A stretch of DNA of 42,899 nt, taken from assembly GCA_002007365.1 (NCBI GenBank), contig LNZR01000060.1, forward strand, positions 1 through 42,899. The letters run 5' to 3'. A program made the position numbers and the translations under genes. This document shows positions 20,076-28,449 of the stretch, one piece after another (the first letter of the stretch is position 1; each line of letters starts with the position of its first letter). The notes beneath the pieces were generated by a model. It did no database searches. It saw only the letters and a program-made list of their open reading frames with translations, and was not told where the DNA came from. The DNA comes from Epulopiscium sp. Nele67-Bin005 (GTDB taxonomy: Bacteria > Bacillota > Clostridia > Lachnospirales > Cellulosilyticaceae).

Positions 20076-21092
20076 TTATTTGCTAAGTTCAGCAAAGTAT
20101 TTGATTGTTCTAACCATTTGGCTAGTGTATGAATTTTCATTGTCATACCAAGAAACAACTTTAACTAATGTAGTTCCGTTTCCTAAATCAGTAGTTCTAG
20201 TTTGAGTAGCATCAAATAAAGAACCGTGAGTATCTCCGATGATATCGCTAGATACTAATTCTTCTTCAGTGTATCCAAATGATGGGCTCTCAGCACCTTT
20301 CATAGCTCCGTTTACTGCAGCAACATCTACAGTTCCGTTTACTACTGCTACTAACTCAGTTAATGAACCAGTTGGTACTGGAACACGTTGAGCAGCTCCG
20401 TCTAATTTTCCATCTAATGCTGGAATTACTAAACCGATAGCTTTTGCAGCTCCAGTTGAGTTAGGAACGATGTTTACAGCTCCAGCTCTAGCTCTTCTTA
20501 AATCACCTTTAGAGTGAGGACCATCTAAAGTCATTTGATCTCCAGTGTAAGCGTGGATTGTAGTCATGAAACCTTTTTGGATTTCTGCTAAGTTGTGTAA
20601 TGTGTTAGCCATTGGTGCTAAACAGTTTGTAGTACAAGAAGCAGCAGAGATGATGTTATCATCAGCAGTTAAGATGTTTTCGTTAACACCAAATACTACT
20701 GTTGGAAGGTCATTTCCAGCTGGTGCAGAAATAACTACTTTTTTAGCTCCTGCTTTGATGTGTGCTTCTGAAGCAGCTTTTGTTACATAGAAACCAGTAC
20801 ACTCAAGTACTACGTCTACGTTAAGCTCTCCCCAAGGAAGGTCAGCAGCGTTTTTCTCAGCATAAATTTTGATTTCTTGTCCATCAACAGTGATAGAGCT
20901 ATCGCTTGAAGATACTGTATGAGCTTTCTCATATTTACCTTGAGCTGAATCATATTTTAATAAGTGAGCTAACATTTTTGGGTTTGTTAAGTCGTTGATT
21001 GCAACTACCTCATACCCTTCTGCTCCAAACATTTGTCTAAATGCAAGACGTCCAATACGTCCAAATCCATTAATCGCAACTTTAACTGCCAT
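20076..21092 (-). CDS. gap: Glyceraldehyde-3-phosphate dehydrogenase, glycolytic
   Basis: Oxidises glyceraldehyde 3-phosphate with NAD. 338 residues. N-terminal NAD fold [17 protein letters not shown], catalytic cysteine in [28 protein letters not shown], and the C-terminal [16 protein letters not shown]. Start ATG behind AAGGAGG. Second gene of the operon after its regulator cggR, the same order as in Bacillus, which points to the glycolytic rather than the gluconeogenic enzyme. Confidence 0.97.
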   Translation of the reverse strand: MAVKVAINGFGRIGRLAFRQMFGAEGYEVVAINDLTNPKMLAHLLKYDSAQGKYEKAHTVSSSDSSITVDGQEIKIYAEKNAADLPWGELNVDVVLECTGFYVTKAASEAHIKAGAKKVVISAPAGNDLPTVVFGVNENILTADDNIISAASCTTNCLAPMANTLHNLAEIQKGFMTTIHAYTGDQMTLDGPHSKGDLRRARAGAVNIVPNSTGAAKAIGLVIPALDGKLDGAAQRVPVPTGSLTELVAVVNGTVDVAAVNGAMKGAESPSFGYTEEELVSSDIIGDTHGSLFDATQTRTTDLGNGTTLVKVVSWYDNENSYTSQMVRTIKYFAELSK

Positions 21093-21140
21093 TTATAAAT
21101 CCTCCTTATAATAATTAAATAAAATGATTTGTATATATTT

Positions 21141-21178
21141 CAATCACCTAAGTTAGTATGTAACATTTTGGTGAATTG
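21141..21178 (-). other. Stem-loop between cggR and gap
   Basis: Minus strand CAATTCACC and GGTGATTG pair, with one bulged base, around a 21-base loop. In B. subtilis the cggR-gapA message is cleaved near a stem-loop here so that gap mRNA outlasts cggR mRNA. A similar role is inferred. Confidence 0.45.
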
Positions 21179-21199
21179 ATACCTAAAATAATAAATTTG

Positions 21200-22231
21200 T
21201 TATTTATTTGCAATTTCTATAACTGCTTTTGCAGCCGCCTCATCTAATACTAGATAACTTCCTTTAAGGAGGTTTCGAGCTGCATAAATGGCAACAGCTT
21301 TCTTTTTGCCACCTGCAATTGCAATACGATAAGGAATTCTTTTTACTTCATCTAAATCAAGTCCAATGGTTGATGTATTATGAATAACTGTTCCTTCCTT
21401 ATTAAAATAATACCTAAATACTTCAAGTACTGCTTCATGTTGGTTCAGAATATTAAAGGTAGAGCAACTTTCTTGCCTTTTTTGTGCCATTTCAAATGCA
21501 TCACCCAAACCAAAAATTATCATATCAGATTTTTGCATCATTTGTAAAATATGTTGAATATACGGTTCTTGACGAATTGTGTGAATTGTTGCCTCACCCA
21601 ATTTATCAGGAATATTTAACAATTCATATACCCCTTCTACCTTATGTGATAAACGAATTGCAATGTTATTAGCCTCACACTCAATATCTTGTCCTAAACT
21701 TCCCCTAGCTGGAATAATCGTTAAGTTTTTATAACTCCCAGTTTTTACATATAAACTGTCAATCATTCGTGAAATTGTTGTTCCTCCTGTGATTGCAATT
21801 ATGAAATCATCTTGTGCTAAGTCTTTAAATAACTGCGAACCAGCTTTACTAAGTCGCCACTTTGTATTCTCATTTTCATCACTATTCCCTTTTACAACAA
21901 TAGCTCGATTAAGATTAAAAAGTTTGGCAATCTCATCTTCTAGTTCTGAATATTGCTCCAGTTGATACATTGGAGCATAAAGCTTATCCAAGTTTTTCTC
22001 ACCTTGCAATGTTAGGCTTACACCATTAGAAGAAACCATAACTAGCTCTTGTCGAACTAAGCTTTCAATTTCATTACGAATTAATCGCTCAGCATATGTA
22101 GTTAACTGTGAAAGTTTTCTACGTCCAACAGGTTGGTTTTCATAGATACTTTGTAAAAGTCTATAACGAATACGCAACATTTCAATGCCTTCTGGAATAA
22201 TTTTTTCTAAGTCTGACATTACATTATTCAT
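21200..22231 (-). CDS. cggR: Central glycolytic genes regulator CggR
   Basis: SorC/DeoR-type repressor that leaves its operator when fructose-1,6-bisphosphate binds. 343 residues from the chosen start. A winged-helix DNA-binding domain covers residues ~20-80 (PVGRRKLSQLTTYAERLIRN). The sugar-phosphate domain follows, with AITGGTTISRMID, IPARGSLGQDIE and IFGLGDAF. The frame can begin at a GTG seven codons earlier, but AAGGTGATAAAA before ATG at 22231 fits, and the earlier start lies inside the operator. It heads the operon it controls. Confidence 0.93.
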   Translation of the reverse strand: MNNVMSDLEKIIPEGIEMLRIRYRLLQSIYENQPVGRRKLSQLTTYAERLIRNEIESLVRQELVMVSSNGVSLTLQGEKNLDKLYAPMYQLEQYSELEDEIAKLFNLNRAIVVKGNSDENENTKWRLSKAGSQLFKDLAQDDFIIAITGGTTISRMIDSLYVKTGSYKNLTIIPARGSLGQDIECEANNIAIRLSHKVEGVYELLNIPDKLGEATIHTIRQEPYIQHILQMMQKSDMIIFGLGDAFEMAQKRQESCSTFNILNQHEAVLEVFRYYFNKEGTVIHNTSTIGLDLDEVKRIPYRIAIAGGKKKAVAIYAARNLLKGSYLVLDEAAAKAVIEIANK

Positions 22232-22249
22232 TTTTATCACCTTATGGGT

Positions 22250-22283
22250 CACTTTCTGTCCCAGTAATACACTTTCTGTCCCA
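22250..22283 (-). promoter_or_regulatory. CggR operator (tandem direct repeat)
   Basis: Two identical 14-base copies of TGGGACAGAAAGTG at 22283-22270 and 22263-22250, spaced exactly 20 bases apart, i.e. two helical turns. This mirrors the tandem GGGAC-containing CggR operator of B. subtilis. It sits between the -10 box and the cggR start, a position suited to blocking elongation. Confidence 0.88.
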
Positions 22284-22290
22284 TGTATTT

Positions 22291-22319
22291 ATTCTACATA
22301 GTTTTTTATAAATAAGCAA
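22291..22319 (-). promoter_or_regulatory. Promoter of the cggR-gap-pgk-tpiA-gpmI-eno operon
   Basis: Minus strand TTGCTT (22319-22314), 17-base spacer, TAGAAT (22296-22291). It lies 8 bases upstream of the tandem operator. Confidence 0.75.
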
Positions 22320-22800
22320 GTACATATTTAACTATTTTTAGTAATCTCTATTTTAAACAAATTTCAATCAAAAAATAGTTTATTTAGTTTAAGCATATAA
22401 TGATATTGTAAATCATATTACTAAAAATATTGTAAAAAATATAGTAATGATTTGTGTTTTGTTGTGCAAATTGTCGGTTAAAAATCTAGTTCAATTTTAT
22501 TTTACACTTCAAACTAAGTATATTTTCTTTAAAGTTTATTAATTTTTCGTATATTAATTAAAAATTAATTGAGAAAAACATGAGTAAATATTATATTTTA
22601 AACCCAAAAATGGAAATTATAATAGATATGTCCTATTTTTTTACATAGATAAATTTTAAAAATAAAGTCAGCGCTCCTTAAATTTTTATATAATTAAGAC
22701 ATAAAAGTTATTTGAACACGAAATTTGAAATTGGAATTAGAAAGTTATCTTCAAATTGCTTCACCTTTATTGGTTATGTGAAATTTACATTTTGAAATAC
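22320..22800. other. Long AT-rich intergenic region
   Basis: About 480 bases with no credible gene. A 22-codon plus-strand frame near 22580 lacks a good ribosome binding site. No repeat, terminator or RNA motif was recognised. Confidence 0.5.
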
Positions 22801-22833
22801 AAAAAAAGGACTATAACTTAAAGTTTATAGCCC
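22801..22833 (-). terminator. Terminator after the solute-binding lipoprotein
   Basis: Minus strand GGGCTATAAAC, short loop, GTTATAGTCC, then TTTTTTT. It is 8 bases past the stop. Confidence 0.85.
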
Positions 22834-22840
22834 AAAAGTG

Positions 22841-24034
22841 TTATTCCTCAAAAATTTCAATCTCTTCTTCTTGTATTGTCAAATCAATTATGGATTGCAT
22901 TATAAAGGAAGGGTCTGCTTCTAAGGTTGGTATTGTGAGTATTTCTTTGCCAGAAAAAATCGGTGAAATTCCTCCAACTTGATTTACATAAAAATCATTT
23001 GATATATCTGATGTCATAAATTGTACAAATTCTATTAAATATGGTTGTTTGTCAATATCGCCATAACCTTTTGTTGTAATGTAAAATCCAGACTTGTATT
23101 CAGCAATAAATCTTGTATTTTCGCTCTCAGTTGCATTAATAAATGGCATTGGCAAAATTTCAACATCAATTGGCAAATTATCAGCGAGCCAACTTCCTTC
23201 CAAAATCATTGCACAACCTCCGTTTTCAAATTCCCAAATTGCTTGTTCAGATGAAATTTCTAAAAAATTTGTAGCAAAAGCTTCCTTATTATATAGAAAC
23301 TGTAATTCGTTCATTACTATATCATATGCCAATTGATTATTCCAAGTTTCGGCTTGAGTATTATTCGCCAAAAGCAGATGATTAATCCACATAGTTGGTT
23401 CACTATATAAATTTGAACCTATTGGAACTATTCCTAAATTACTAAATATATTTATAGCGTCATTTAAATTGTCCCAATTTGTTGGTAATTCTACGTTGTG
23501 TTGGTCAAATAAATTTTTATTACAATATAATCCATAATAATGACCATTTACAGGGATTGCATATGAGATACCATTACTATAACTAGAAGAAGTTAATGCT
23601 TGCGACATAATATTTGTACCATAGTTTGGATATGTGGCACGGATAACTTCTACTGGAACGAAACTTCCTTGTTCAAATAATTCATCAACACTATTATCTG
23701 TTAGAAAAAATAAAATATCTGGTTCTTGACCTACCAAAAAATCCGATGCAACTCCAGCAATATGAACATTTGTTCCAGAATTATTATAAACGATATTAAC
23801 TTCTGGATAAACTTTATTAAATTCATTCATTCTAAATTGCATAGCTTGTTCCATCGCCGTTTCTTGAGGCAAAAAGCTAGAAATTGCAATGGTTATATTA
23901 GTTTTATCCTCAACTACAATTTCATTTTCTTCTGTCTGCTCTATTTCTGGTGAAGTTTGCGAATTATCTTCAGCAACATTTTGACACCCTACCAAAGGAA
24001 GAAATAGCAAACACATTAATAAACATTTAAACAT
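22841..24034 (-). CDS. ABC transporter extracellular solute-binding lipoprotein
   Basis: 397 residues. The signal peptide MFKCLLMCLLFLPLVGCQ ends in a lipobox (LVGC), so the protein is anchored outside by a lipidated cysteine at 17. The mature part resembles family 1 sugar-binding proteins: DILFFLTDNSVDELFEQGSF, AIPVNGHYYGLYCNKNLFD, GGCAMILEGSWLADNL and GFYITTKGYGDID. No permease or ATPase gene is nearby, so the transporter partner, if any, is elsewhere. It is the last gene of rnhA-metallophosphoesterase-this, 14 bases after the phosphoesterase. Confidence 0.82.
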   Translation of the reverse strand: MFKCLLMCLLFLPLVGCQNVAEDNSQTSPEIEQTEENEIVVEDKTNITIAISSFLPQETAMEQAMQFRMNEFNKVYPEVNIVYNNSGTNVHIAGVASDFLVGQEPDILFFLTDNSVDELFEQGSFVPVEVIRATYPNYGTNIMSQALTSSSYSNGISYAIPVNGHYYGLYCNKNLFDQHNVELPTNWDNLNDAINIFSNLGIVPIGSNLYSEPTMWINHLLLANNTQAETWNNQLAYDIVMNELQFLYNKEAFATNFLEISSEQAIWEFENGGCAMILEGSWLADNLPIDVEILPMPFINATESENTRFIAEYKSGFYITTKGYGDIDKQPYLIEFVQFMTSDISNDFYVNQVGGISPIFSGKEILTIPTLEADPSFIMQSIIDLTIQEEEIEIFEE

Positions 24035-24048
24035 TTTTTTACCTCAAT

Positions 24049-24867
24049 TTATTTATAGCTATGAAGTGTAATAAACACACTCTCTGGTCTTGTCATAATT
24101 CTAAAAGGCAATTTGGCAGTCCCAACACCATTAGACACAATAATATCACGACCTTCACGCTTCTCTTTACCTGTTAGATATGCAAGAGCCGTTTTTTCAT
24201 TGATAAATTCTGGTACAAATTTACTAAGATATTTTAGAAACGAAAATTGCGCACCATGAGTATGACCAGATAAAATTAAATTAATATCATCTTCATCTTT
24301 TAATTGATATACATAACGTGGATTGTGGCTAACCAAAATTATATAGTCCTCAAACTTTGTATCAAAGGTAGTTTTTTTAATATCTTGAGTTTGAGTTCGT
24401 AAGTCCCCAACTCCTCCAAGTTTTATTTTTTCGCCATTTTGTTTAATCCAAAGTGAAGAATTGTTTATTGATTTAATATTTGCCTTTTGCATAGCGATTT
24501 CAGTTTCTTCAAGCCCTTCAACAACATCATGATTACCCATAACAGCGTACACACCATGTTTTGCTCTCAAATATGAAAGCTCATCAAAACATGGCTCGAT
24601 GTGTTTTTTAAACGTAATATAATCTCCACCAAGTAAAATCAAATCTGGTTTCCAGTCATTAACCCTCTTTACAATTTTAGATAACCCTTTATTTTTTAAT
24701 GTATGACCAAAATGAATGTCGGCTAAAAAGGCTATTTTAAATCCATCAAAAGATTGTGGGATTTGGGCATGGGCAATATGATATTTAGTTTCTTGTTGCC
24801 AATATGGTTCAAATAATGCATACGCCAAAAGCGCTCCTCCCAAAATTTTATATCGTTTGTTCTTCAT
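24049..24867 (-). CDS. Metallophosphoesterase, membrane-anchored (YkuE/YaeI-like)
   Basis: 272 residues. The N-terminal stretch YKILGGALLAYALFEPYW is a likely membrane anchor. The binuclear-metal motifs come in order: ADIHFGH, LLGGDYI, MGNHD, VSHNP and LSGHTHGAQFSF. The YaeI/YkuE group includes UDP-diacylglucosamine pyrophosphatase-like and lipid-related phosphoesterases, so a cell envelope substrate is plausible but unproven. Start ATG behind AAAGGAGCTTAGT. It lies 32 bases after rnhA. Confidence 0.85.
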   Translation of the reverse strand: MKNKRYKILGGALLAYALFEPYWQQETKYHIAHAQIPQSFDGFKIAFLADIHFGHTLKNKGLSKIVKRVNDWKPDLILLGGDYITFKKHIEPCFDELSYLRAKHGVYAVMGNHDVVEGLEETEIAMQKANIKSINNSSLWIKQNGEKIKLGGVGDLRTQTQDIKKTTFDTKFEDYIILVSHNPRYVYQLKDEDDINLILSGHTHGAQFSFLKYLSKFVPEFINEKTALAYLTGKEKREGRDIIVSNGVGTAKLPFRIMTRPESVFITLHSYK

Positions 24868-24899
24868 ACTAAGCTCCTTTTCTAAAGTAAAATTTATTA

Positions 24900-25346
24900 T
24901 TACATATTATCCATAGCAATATTACAAAGCTCATCAGCCCTGTTATTTCCTGCATTATCACTATGCCCTTTAACTTTCAAAAATTCAATATTACTAAACT
25001 TTTGACGCTCAGCAAAAAGTTCTTCCCAAAGCTCACGGTTTTTAACAGGATTTTTTTTGGCATCAACCCAGCCTTTTTTAATCCAACCATAAATCCAATT
25101 GTTAATACCATTTTGAACATAGGCGCTATCAACATAAACTTTGATGGGCATATCATATTTTTTAAGGGCCTGCAAAGATTTAATAGCTGCCACAAGCTCC
25201 ATTTTATTGTTAGTTGTATTTTTGGCAGTCCCACTAAGCTCCTTAACATGACCGTTGTAACTCAAAACACACCCCCAAGCTCCTATATTATTTGCGTTTT
25301 GGTTGCCACGACACCCGCCGTCGCAATAAATTATAATTTCATTCAT
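24900..25346 (-). CDS. rnhA: Ribonuclease HI
   Basis: Cuts the RNA strand of RNA-DNA hybrids. 148 residues from MNEIIIYCDGGCRGNQ. The four catalytic acids are visible: Asp in YCDGGCRG, Glu in NNKMELVAAI, Asp in VYVDSAYVQNGI and Asp in NNRADELC. KVKGHSDNAGNN carries the conserved His. The frame is open nine codons further upstream, but the conserved N-terminus and a GTGAG sequence at 9 bases favour this start. Confidence 0.93.
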   Translation of the reverse strand: MNEIIIYCDGGCRGNQNANNIGAWGCVLSYNGHVKELSGTAKNTTNNKMELVAAIKSLQALKKYDMPIKVYVDSAYVQNGINNWIYGWIKKGWVDAKKNPVKNRELWEELFAERQKFSNIEFLKVKGHSDNAGNNRADELCNIAMDNM

Positions 25347-25414
25347 ACAAAATTGCTCACTTTCTAAATACATTTTTTATATTATACCCCATTTTGGTAG
25401 AAGTTAACAACTTT

Positions 25415-26863
25415 TTATAATCCGCACCCCTTAAAAATTATTGCATACATCGAAAGTAATCCTACTACCACAAAGCAGAATTGCACTATCCTCAAAGAAA
25501 TAGATTTTCGTTGTTGCCATGTATAAAGATATGCAACACATAATATAGGAAAGAACAGGTACGTATTTAGCCACAATTTCACATCAGTATGCTTCCACCA
25601 GTTTGGCAAATGGTCTTGTAGGACGTTCATTCCAAAAAAACCTGTTACAAACGTTGGAATAACTAGTGCAGCTCCAGTAAAAGTTAAAAGTTCGACTTTA
25701 ATTTTAGACTGCTCCCTAGTAATTAATTCTGCGTATTCATGAACCTCCTTCATCTCAAAATCCAGCTGTTGAATTTCCTCTTTAATATGAAATAATGCCC
25801 CCAATTTTTCATAAACCCACATACCTTTAGTATCCTCAGTAATATCATTGAAATACATTTGATTAATAAATTGAATATAAATTTCGTATAACCCTTGAAT
25901 TGCAGGCACTAACTCCTCTTTTGGAAGCATAGAAATAGTGGCAATTTGATTGGAGAAATTAAGCAAACTAGCTTTTTGAATTAGGAGCAAATTCATCATC
26001 TGGTCGTAAATTTTGCTAACTACACTTTGTTTAGAGATGCATACAACATTAAACACCGATAAACTATAATACTTATCTTCTTCAAATAAAGTAAATCTAT
26101 CCCGAACTTTATCCTCATGCCACAAGAGAGGATTTTTTTTAATTTGCTCAAAACCGTTATCATCGCTATATAAACATAAACTTACCATTTTACTACCGAT
26201 TAATGGTTCAATATATATTTGGTGTCGTTTGGTTTCGGTTTCTTGTGTAAAACTTTTGCCTAATAATTCCATAAAAAAAGGAGATATTTTACCTGCCGAT
26301 AGTTTATAATTAACTTCATCTCTAAGTTCTCTAATTATTATTGGATTAAAGTCAAATAAAATGCTGTGAGGACCATCTTTACTAGTTCGGCTAATTGGAA
26401 GCTCCAAAGGGTATACGCATTCTGCAAGACTGTTTATTTTTTGAATTTCATCAAAAGTTGAGTAATTAAAATTTTCTAAATAAATACTCAAAATCCCTAT
26501 CCCACTTTTAATAATTCTAAGCCCAACATGACTAACAGTCAGCCTAAACGTAGATTTATCAATCTTTAATTCACAATATGCATTCTCGTCAACAAAATCT
26601 TTTTTGTAAACTTTCAAAACGTCATCTTTTTTATATTGCTGATAAAGAATGTTCCTCACAGGTTTATAAAAGTAAACAAACTCGTTGTAGGCGCTAGTAT
26701 CATTAATTTCAAAAATCTGTTCGCTCCAACCTTTTAGATGGCTAAAAATTCTATCAGAAATTTGTTTGTGAGGCTTAAAGTTATACCCGTTTTTTGGAGG
26801 AATAGGAATTGTCCAAGCAAAGGGTAATAAAAAAATATGTTCACTAATTTTTTGTTTATCCAT
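25415..26863 (-). CDS. CorA-like divalent cation transporter family protein
   Basis: 482 residues. The C-terminus has the CorA layout: a long helix (REQSKIKVELLTFTGAAL), then FVTGFFGMNV with the family's GMN loop at the end of the first membrane helix, then a second membrane helix (YLFFPILCVAYLYTW). A third hydrophobic segment (FCFVVVGLLSMYAIIF) at the extreme C-terminus is unusual, since CorA normally has two helices. The large N-terminal cytoplasmic part is divergent and longer than in Mg transporters. Ion specificity is unknown. Confidence 0.78.
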   Translation of the reverse strand: MDKQKISEHIFLLPFAWTIPIPPKNGYNFKPHKQISDRIFSHLKGWSEQIFEINDTSAYNEFVYFYKPVRNILYQQYKKDDVLKVYKKDFVDENAYCELKIDKSTFRLTVSHVGLRIIKSGIGILSIYLENFNYSTFDEIQKINSLAECVYPLELPISRTSKDGPHSILFDFNPIIIRELRDEVNYKLSAGKISPFFMELLGKSFTQETETKRHQIYIEPLIGSKMVSLCLYSDDNGFEQIKKNPLLWHEDKVRDRFTLFEEDKYYSLSVFNVVCISKQSVVSKIYDQMMNLLLIQKASLLNFSNQIATISMLPKEELVPAIQGLYEIYIQFINQMYFNDITEDTKGMWVYEKLGALFHIKEEIQQLDFEMKEVHEYAELITREQSKIKVELLTFTGAALVIPTFVTGFFGMNVLQDHLPNWWKHTDVKLWLNTYLFFPILCVAYLYTWQQRKSISLRIVQFCFVVVGLLSMYAIIFKGCGL

Positions 26864-26946
26864 AAAGTATCCTTTTGCCTTTTAATTTATATAAAAACTA
26901 GTATCCAGTTTTTTTGATTTTTTATACCAACAAAGATTTTAATATA

Positions 26947-26999
26947 TAGAATAGAGATTTTTTTATGGGCCATTATACCATTTTAAAATTTCTATTCTA
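26947..26999 (+). repeat. Hairpin repeat element, copy 1
   Basis: 53 bp bounded by TAGAATAGAGATTTT and its near-perfect inverted copy AAAATTTCTATTCTA (14 of 15 positions pair). An inner ATGG/CCAT pair flanks a 9-base loop. It shares its core TTTTTTTATGGG...TTATACCATTTTAA with copy 2. Strand is nominal. Confidence 0.8.
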
Positions 27000-27111
27000 C
27001 GCTAAGTTTTTAGGAACAGATTTTGAATTTTTGACGGACAAGGTTTTGCAAATTGCAAAAATGAATTTTTCGTTTTAGAAATTTTGAAGAAAACTAACGC
27101 TAAAATTTAAA

Positions 27112-27165
27112 TAGAAATAGAAATTTTTTTATGGGTCGTTATACCATTTTAACATTTCTATTCTA
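27112..27165 (+). repeat. Hairpin repeat element, copy 2
   Basis: 54 bp, near-identical to copy 1: TAGAAATAGAAATTTTT, ATGGG, TTATACCATTTTAA, then ATTTCTATTCTA. The ends are again inverted and the ATGG/CCAT inner pair is kept. Confidence 0.8.
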
Positions 27166-27240
27166 TGATAGGAATTTTACATCAGTGAAAACATTTGAAC
27201 TTTAAACTTTGAAATTGGCTTATCAAAATTCATTCCTCAC

Positions 27241-27284
27241 AGATTTTTATTGACCAAATATACGATTTTGGTATCTCTATTCTA
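27241..27284 (+). repeat. Hairpin repeat element, diverged copy 3
   Basis: It keeps AGATTTTTAT at the left and TCTCTATTCTA at the right. The inner stem has changed to ACCAAA/TTTTGGT, so pairing is preserved with different bases. The outer left arm is lost. Confidence 0.55.
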
Positions 27285-27431
27285 CGTAAATAACTCAAAT
27301 ATCCCTCCAAATTTATCAAAATTATTATTGGAGCTAATCCAAAACACCCAAACTATTGATTTTACTAGGTTTACCGACGTTTTATAGCCATAAATATATA
27401 CCACATATAATGTTAAATTATTTTTGGGGTA
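27285..27431. other. AT-rich spacer
   Basis: No gene or clear motif between the third hairpin repeat and the promoter of the ribbon-helix-helix gene. Confidence 0.5.
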
Positions 27432-27460
27432 TTTACATTGATTTTTTATTTTGGTAAACT
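27432..27460 (+). promoter_or_regulatory. Candidate promoter of the RHH/coiled-coil gene
   Basis: TTTACA, 17-base spacer, TAAACT. It lies just upstream of the GTTAAC array, which would then occupy the start and leader of the transcript. Confidence 0.5.
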
Positions 27461-27471
27461 TTTAATTAATA

Positions 27472-27528
27472 GTTAACTAGGTTAACTAAAATAAAATAAC
27501 TGGTTAACTGGTTATATTTGTCGGTTAA
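27472..27528 (+). promoter_or_regulatory. GTTAAC repeat array, putative operator
   Basis: Four exact GTTAAC palindromes at 27472, 27481, 27503 and 27523, three of them within GGTTAAC, plus a degenerate GGTTAT at 27510, all between the promoter and the ribosome binding site of the next gene. Spacings are 9, 22 and 20 bases. Ribbon-helix-helix proteins usually bind such short tandem sites, so autoregulation or a partition-like site is inferred. Confidence 0.65.
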
Positions 27529-27541
27529 CAAAGGAGGAGTT

Positions 27542-28369
27542 ATGTCAGATGTTACTTTTGGTGTAAAAATTACGCCACAGATGAAAGAAGAATTGACAGG
27601 AATGATTAAAGATAGTGAGTTAAGTGGTAAAGCTTTTATGTCTTTGATGATGCAAGCGTACAAGTTAGAAAAGAATAAAGGTGAAGTTTTGCTTGGTGAA
27701 ACTGATGTAGATGAGCTTCAAAAGTTGTTGGGTAGAGTTCAAGGATTATTTTTAAATTTGCATCAAAGAGCCGATGTTCTGTTAATTGAGCAACAAAAGG
27801 ATTTTGAACTAAATTATACAGAAGCTAAAAAAGAGGTTGAAGATTTACAAAAAATCTGTGAGGATTTGAAGGAGCAGATTGAGGTAATTTCTGCTGAAAA
27901 GATGGAGCTAAAAAAAGGGGTAGATACTTTTGAGAAAAGTGTTAAGAAGCTAGAAACTGAATTTAAAGATGTCAGTTTGCAGCTCAAAAAAGAGCGTGAG
28001 CTAAATGAGAAATATGTTAAGGATACTAAAATTAATGTCGAACTTGAAACGCAAAATATTCACCTTAAGGAGCAACTAAATACCAAAGATGAAGATGTTA
28101 GAAAGCTTGAAAAAACCGTGTCTAGTCAGTCATCAGAGATGTGGTTTGTGGAGAAGGAAAATGAAAAACTCAAGGAAGAAATTACTAAGTTACAAGAAGA
28201 GGCTCAAAATACACAAAAAACTTTGGAAGAAAAGTTTGCCTTGCAACTAAAAAACACTTCTTTAGAACTCAAGTTAGAACTTCATGATAAAATTGCTATT
28301 TTAAAAGATGATTACGATAAGCAAATTAGTAACTATCAACAAAAGATTGCTGAACTCGAAAAAAATTAA
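27542..28369 (+). CDS. Ribbon-helix-helix-type N-terminus with long coiled coil; putative DNA-binding structural protein
   Basis: 275 residues. Residues 1-45 (MSDVTFGVKITPQMKEELTG, then SELSGKAFMSLMMQAYKLEK) have the strand-helix-helix pattern of Arc/MetJ-type DNA-binding domains. From about residue 90 to the end, heptad-rich, highly charged sequence forms an almost unbroken coiled coil, with few prolines or glycines. Overall architecture recalls plasmid KfrA-like proteins (DNA-binding head plus coiled-coil tail), though KfrA itself uses a different head. The start is ATG at 27542 behind AGGAGGAGTT, and an upstream TTG in the same frame lies inside the operator array. No ParA-like ATPase is nearby. 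Function unknown. Confidence 0.7.
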   Translation: MSDVTFGVKITPQMKEELTGMIKDSELSGKAFMSLMMQAYKLEKNKGEVLLGETDVDELQKLLGRVQGLFLNLHQRADVLLIEQQKDFELNYTEAKKEVEDLQKICEDLKEQIEVISAEKMELKKGVDTFEKSVKKLETEFKDVSLQLKKERELNEKYVKDTKINVELETQNIHLKEQLNTKDEDVRKLEKTVSSQSSEMWFVEKENEKLKEEITKLQEEAQNTQKTLEEKFALQLKNTSLELKLELHDKIAILKDDYDKQISNYQQKIAELEKN

Positions 28370-28395
28370 TTTTGACGAAAAAGGGTAACTTCTTA

Positions 28396-28424
28396 TTGAA
28401 AAAATTATGGATTAGGGATATACT
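28396..28424 (+). promoter_or_regulatory. Promoter of the formate/nitrite transporter gene
   Basis: TTGAAA, 17-base spacer, TATACT, with AAAGGAGTG and the ATG 26 bases after the -10 box. It separates this gene's transcription from the gene before it. Confidence 0.75.
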
Positions 28425-28449
28425 TATATTAGGAAAAGGAGTGAAAAAA

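Noticed and set aside
22580-22648. 22-codon plus-strand frame MSKYYILNPK...
   Set aside because: Weak RBS, no promoter or terminator, and no recognisable features in an AT-rich gap.
24963-25367. 134-codon plus-strand frame over rnhA
   Set aside because: Shadow frame; rnhA on the minus strand has all four catalytic acids.
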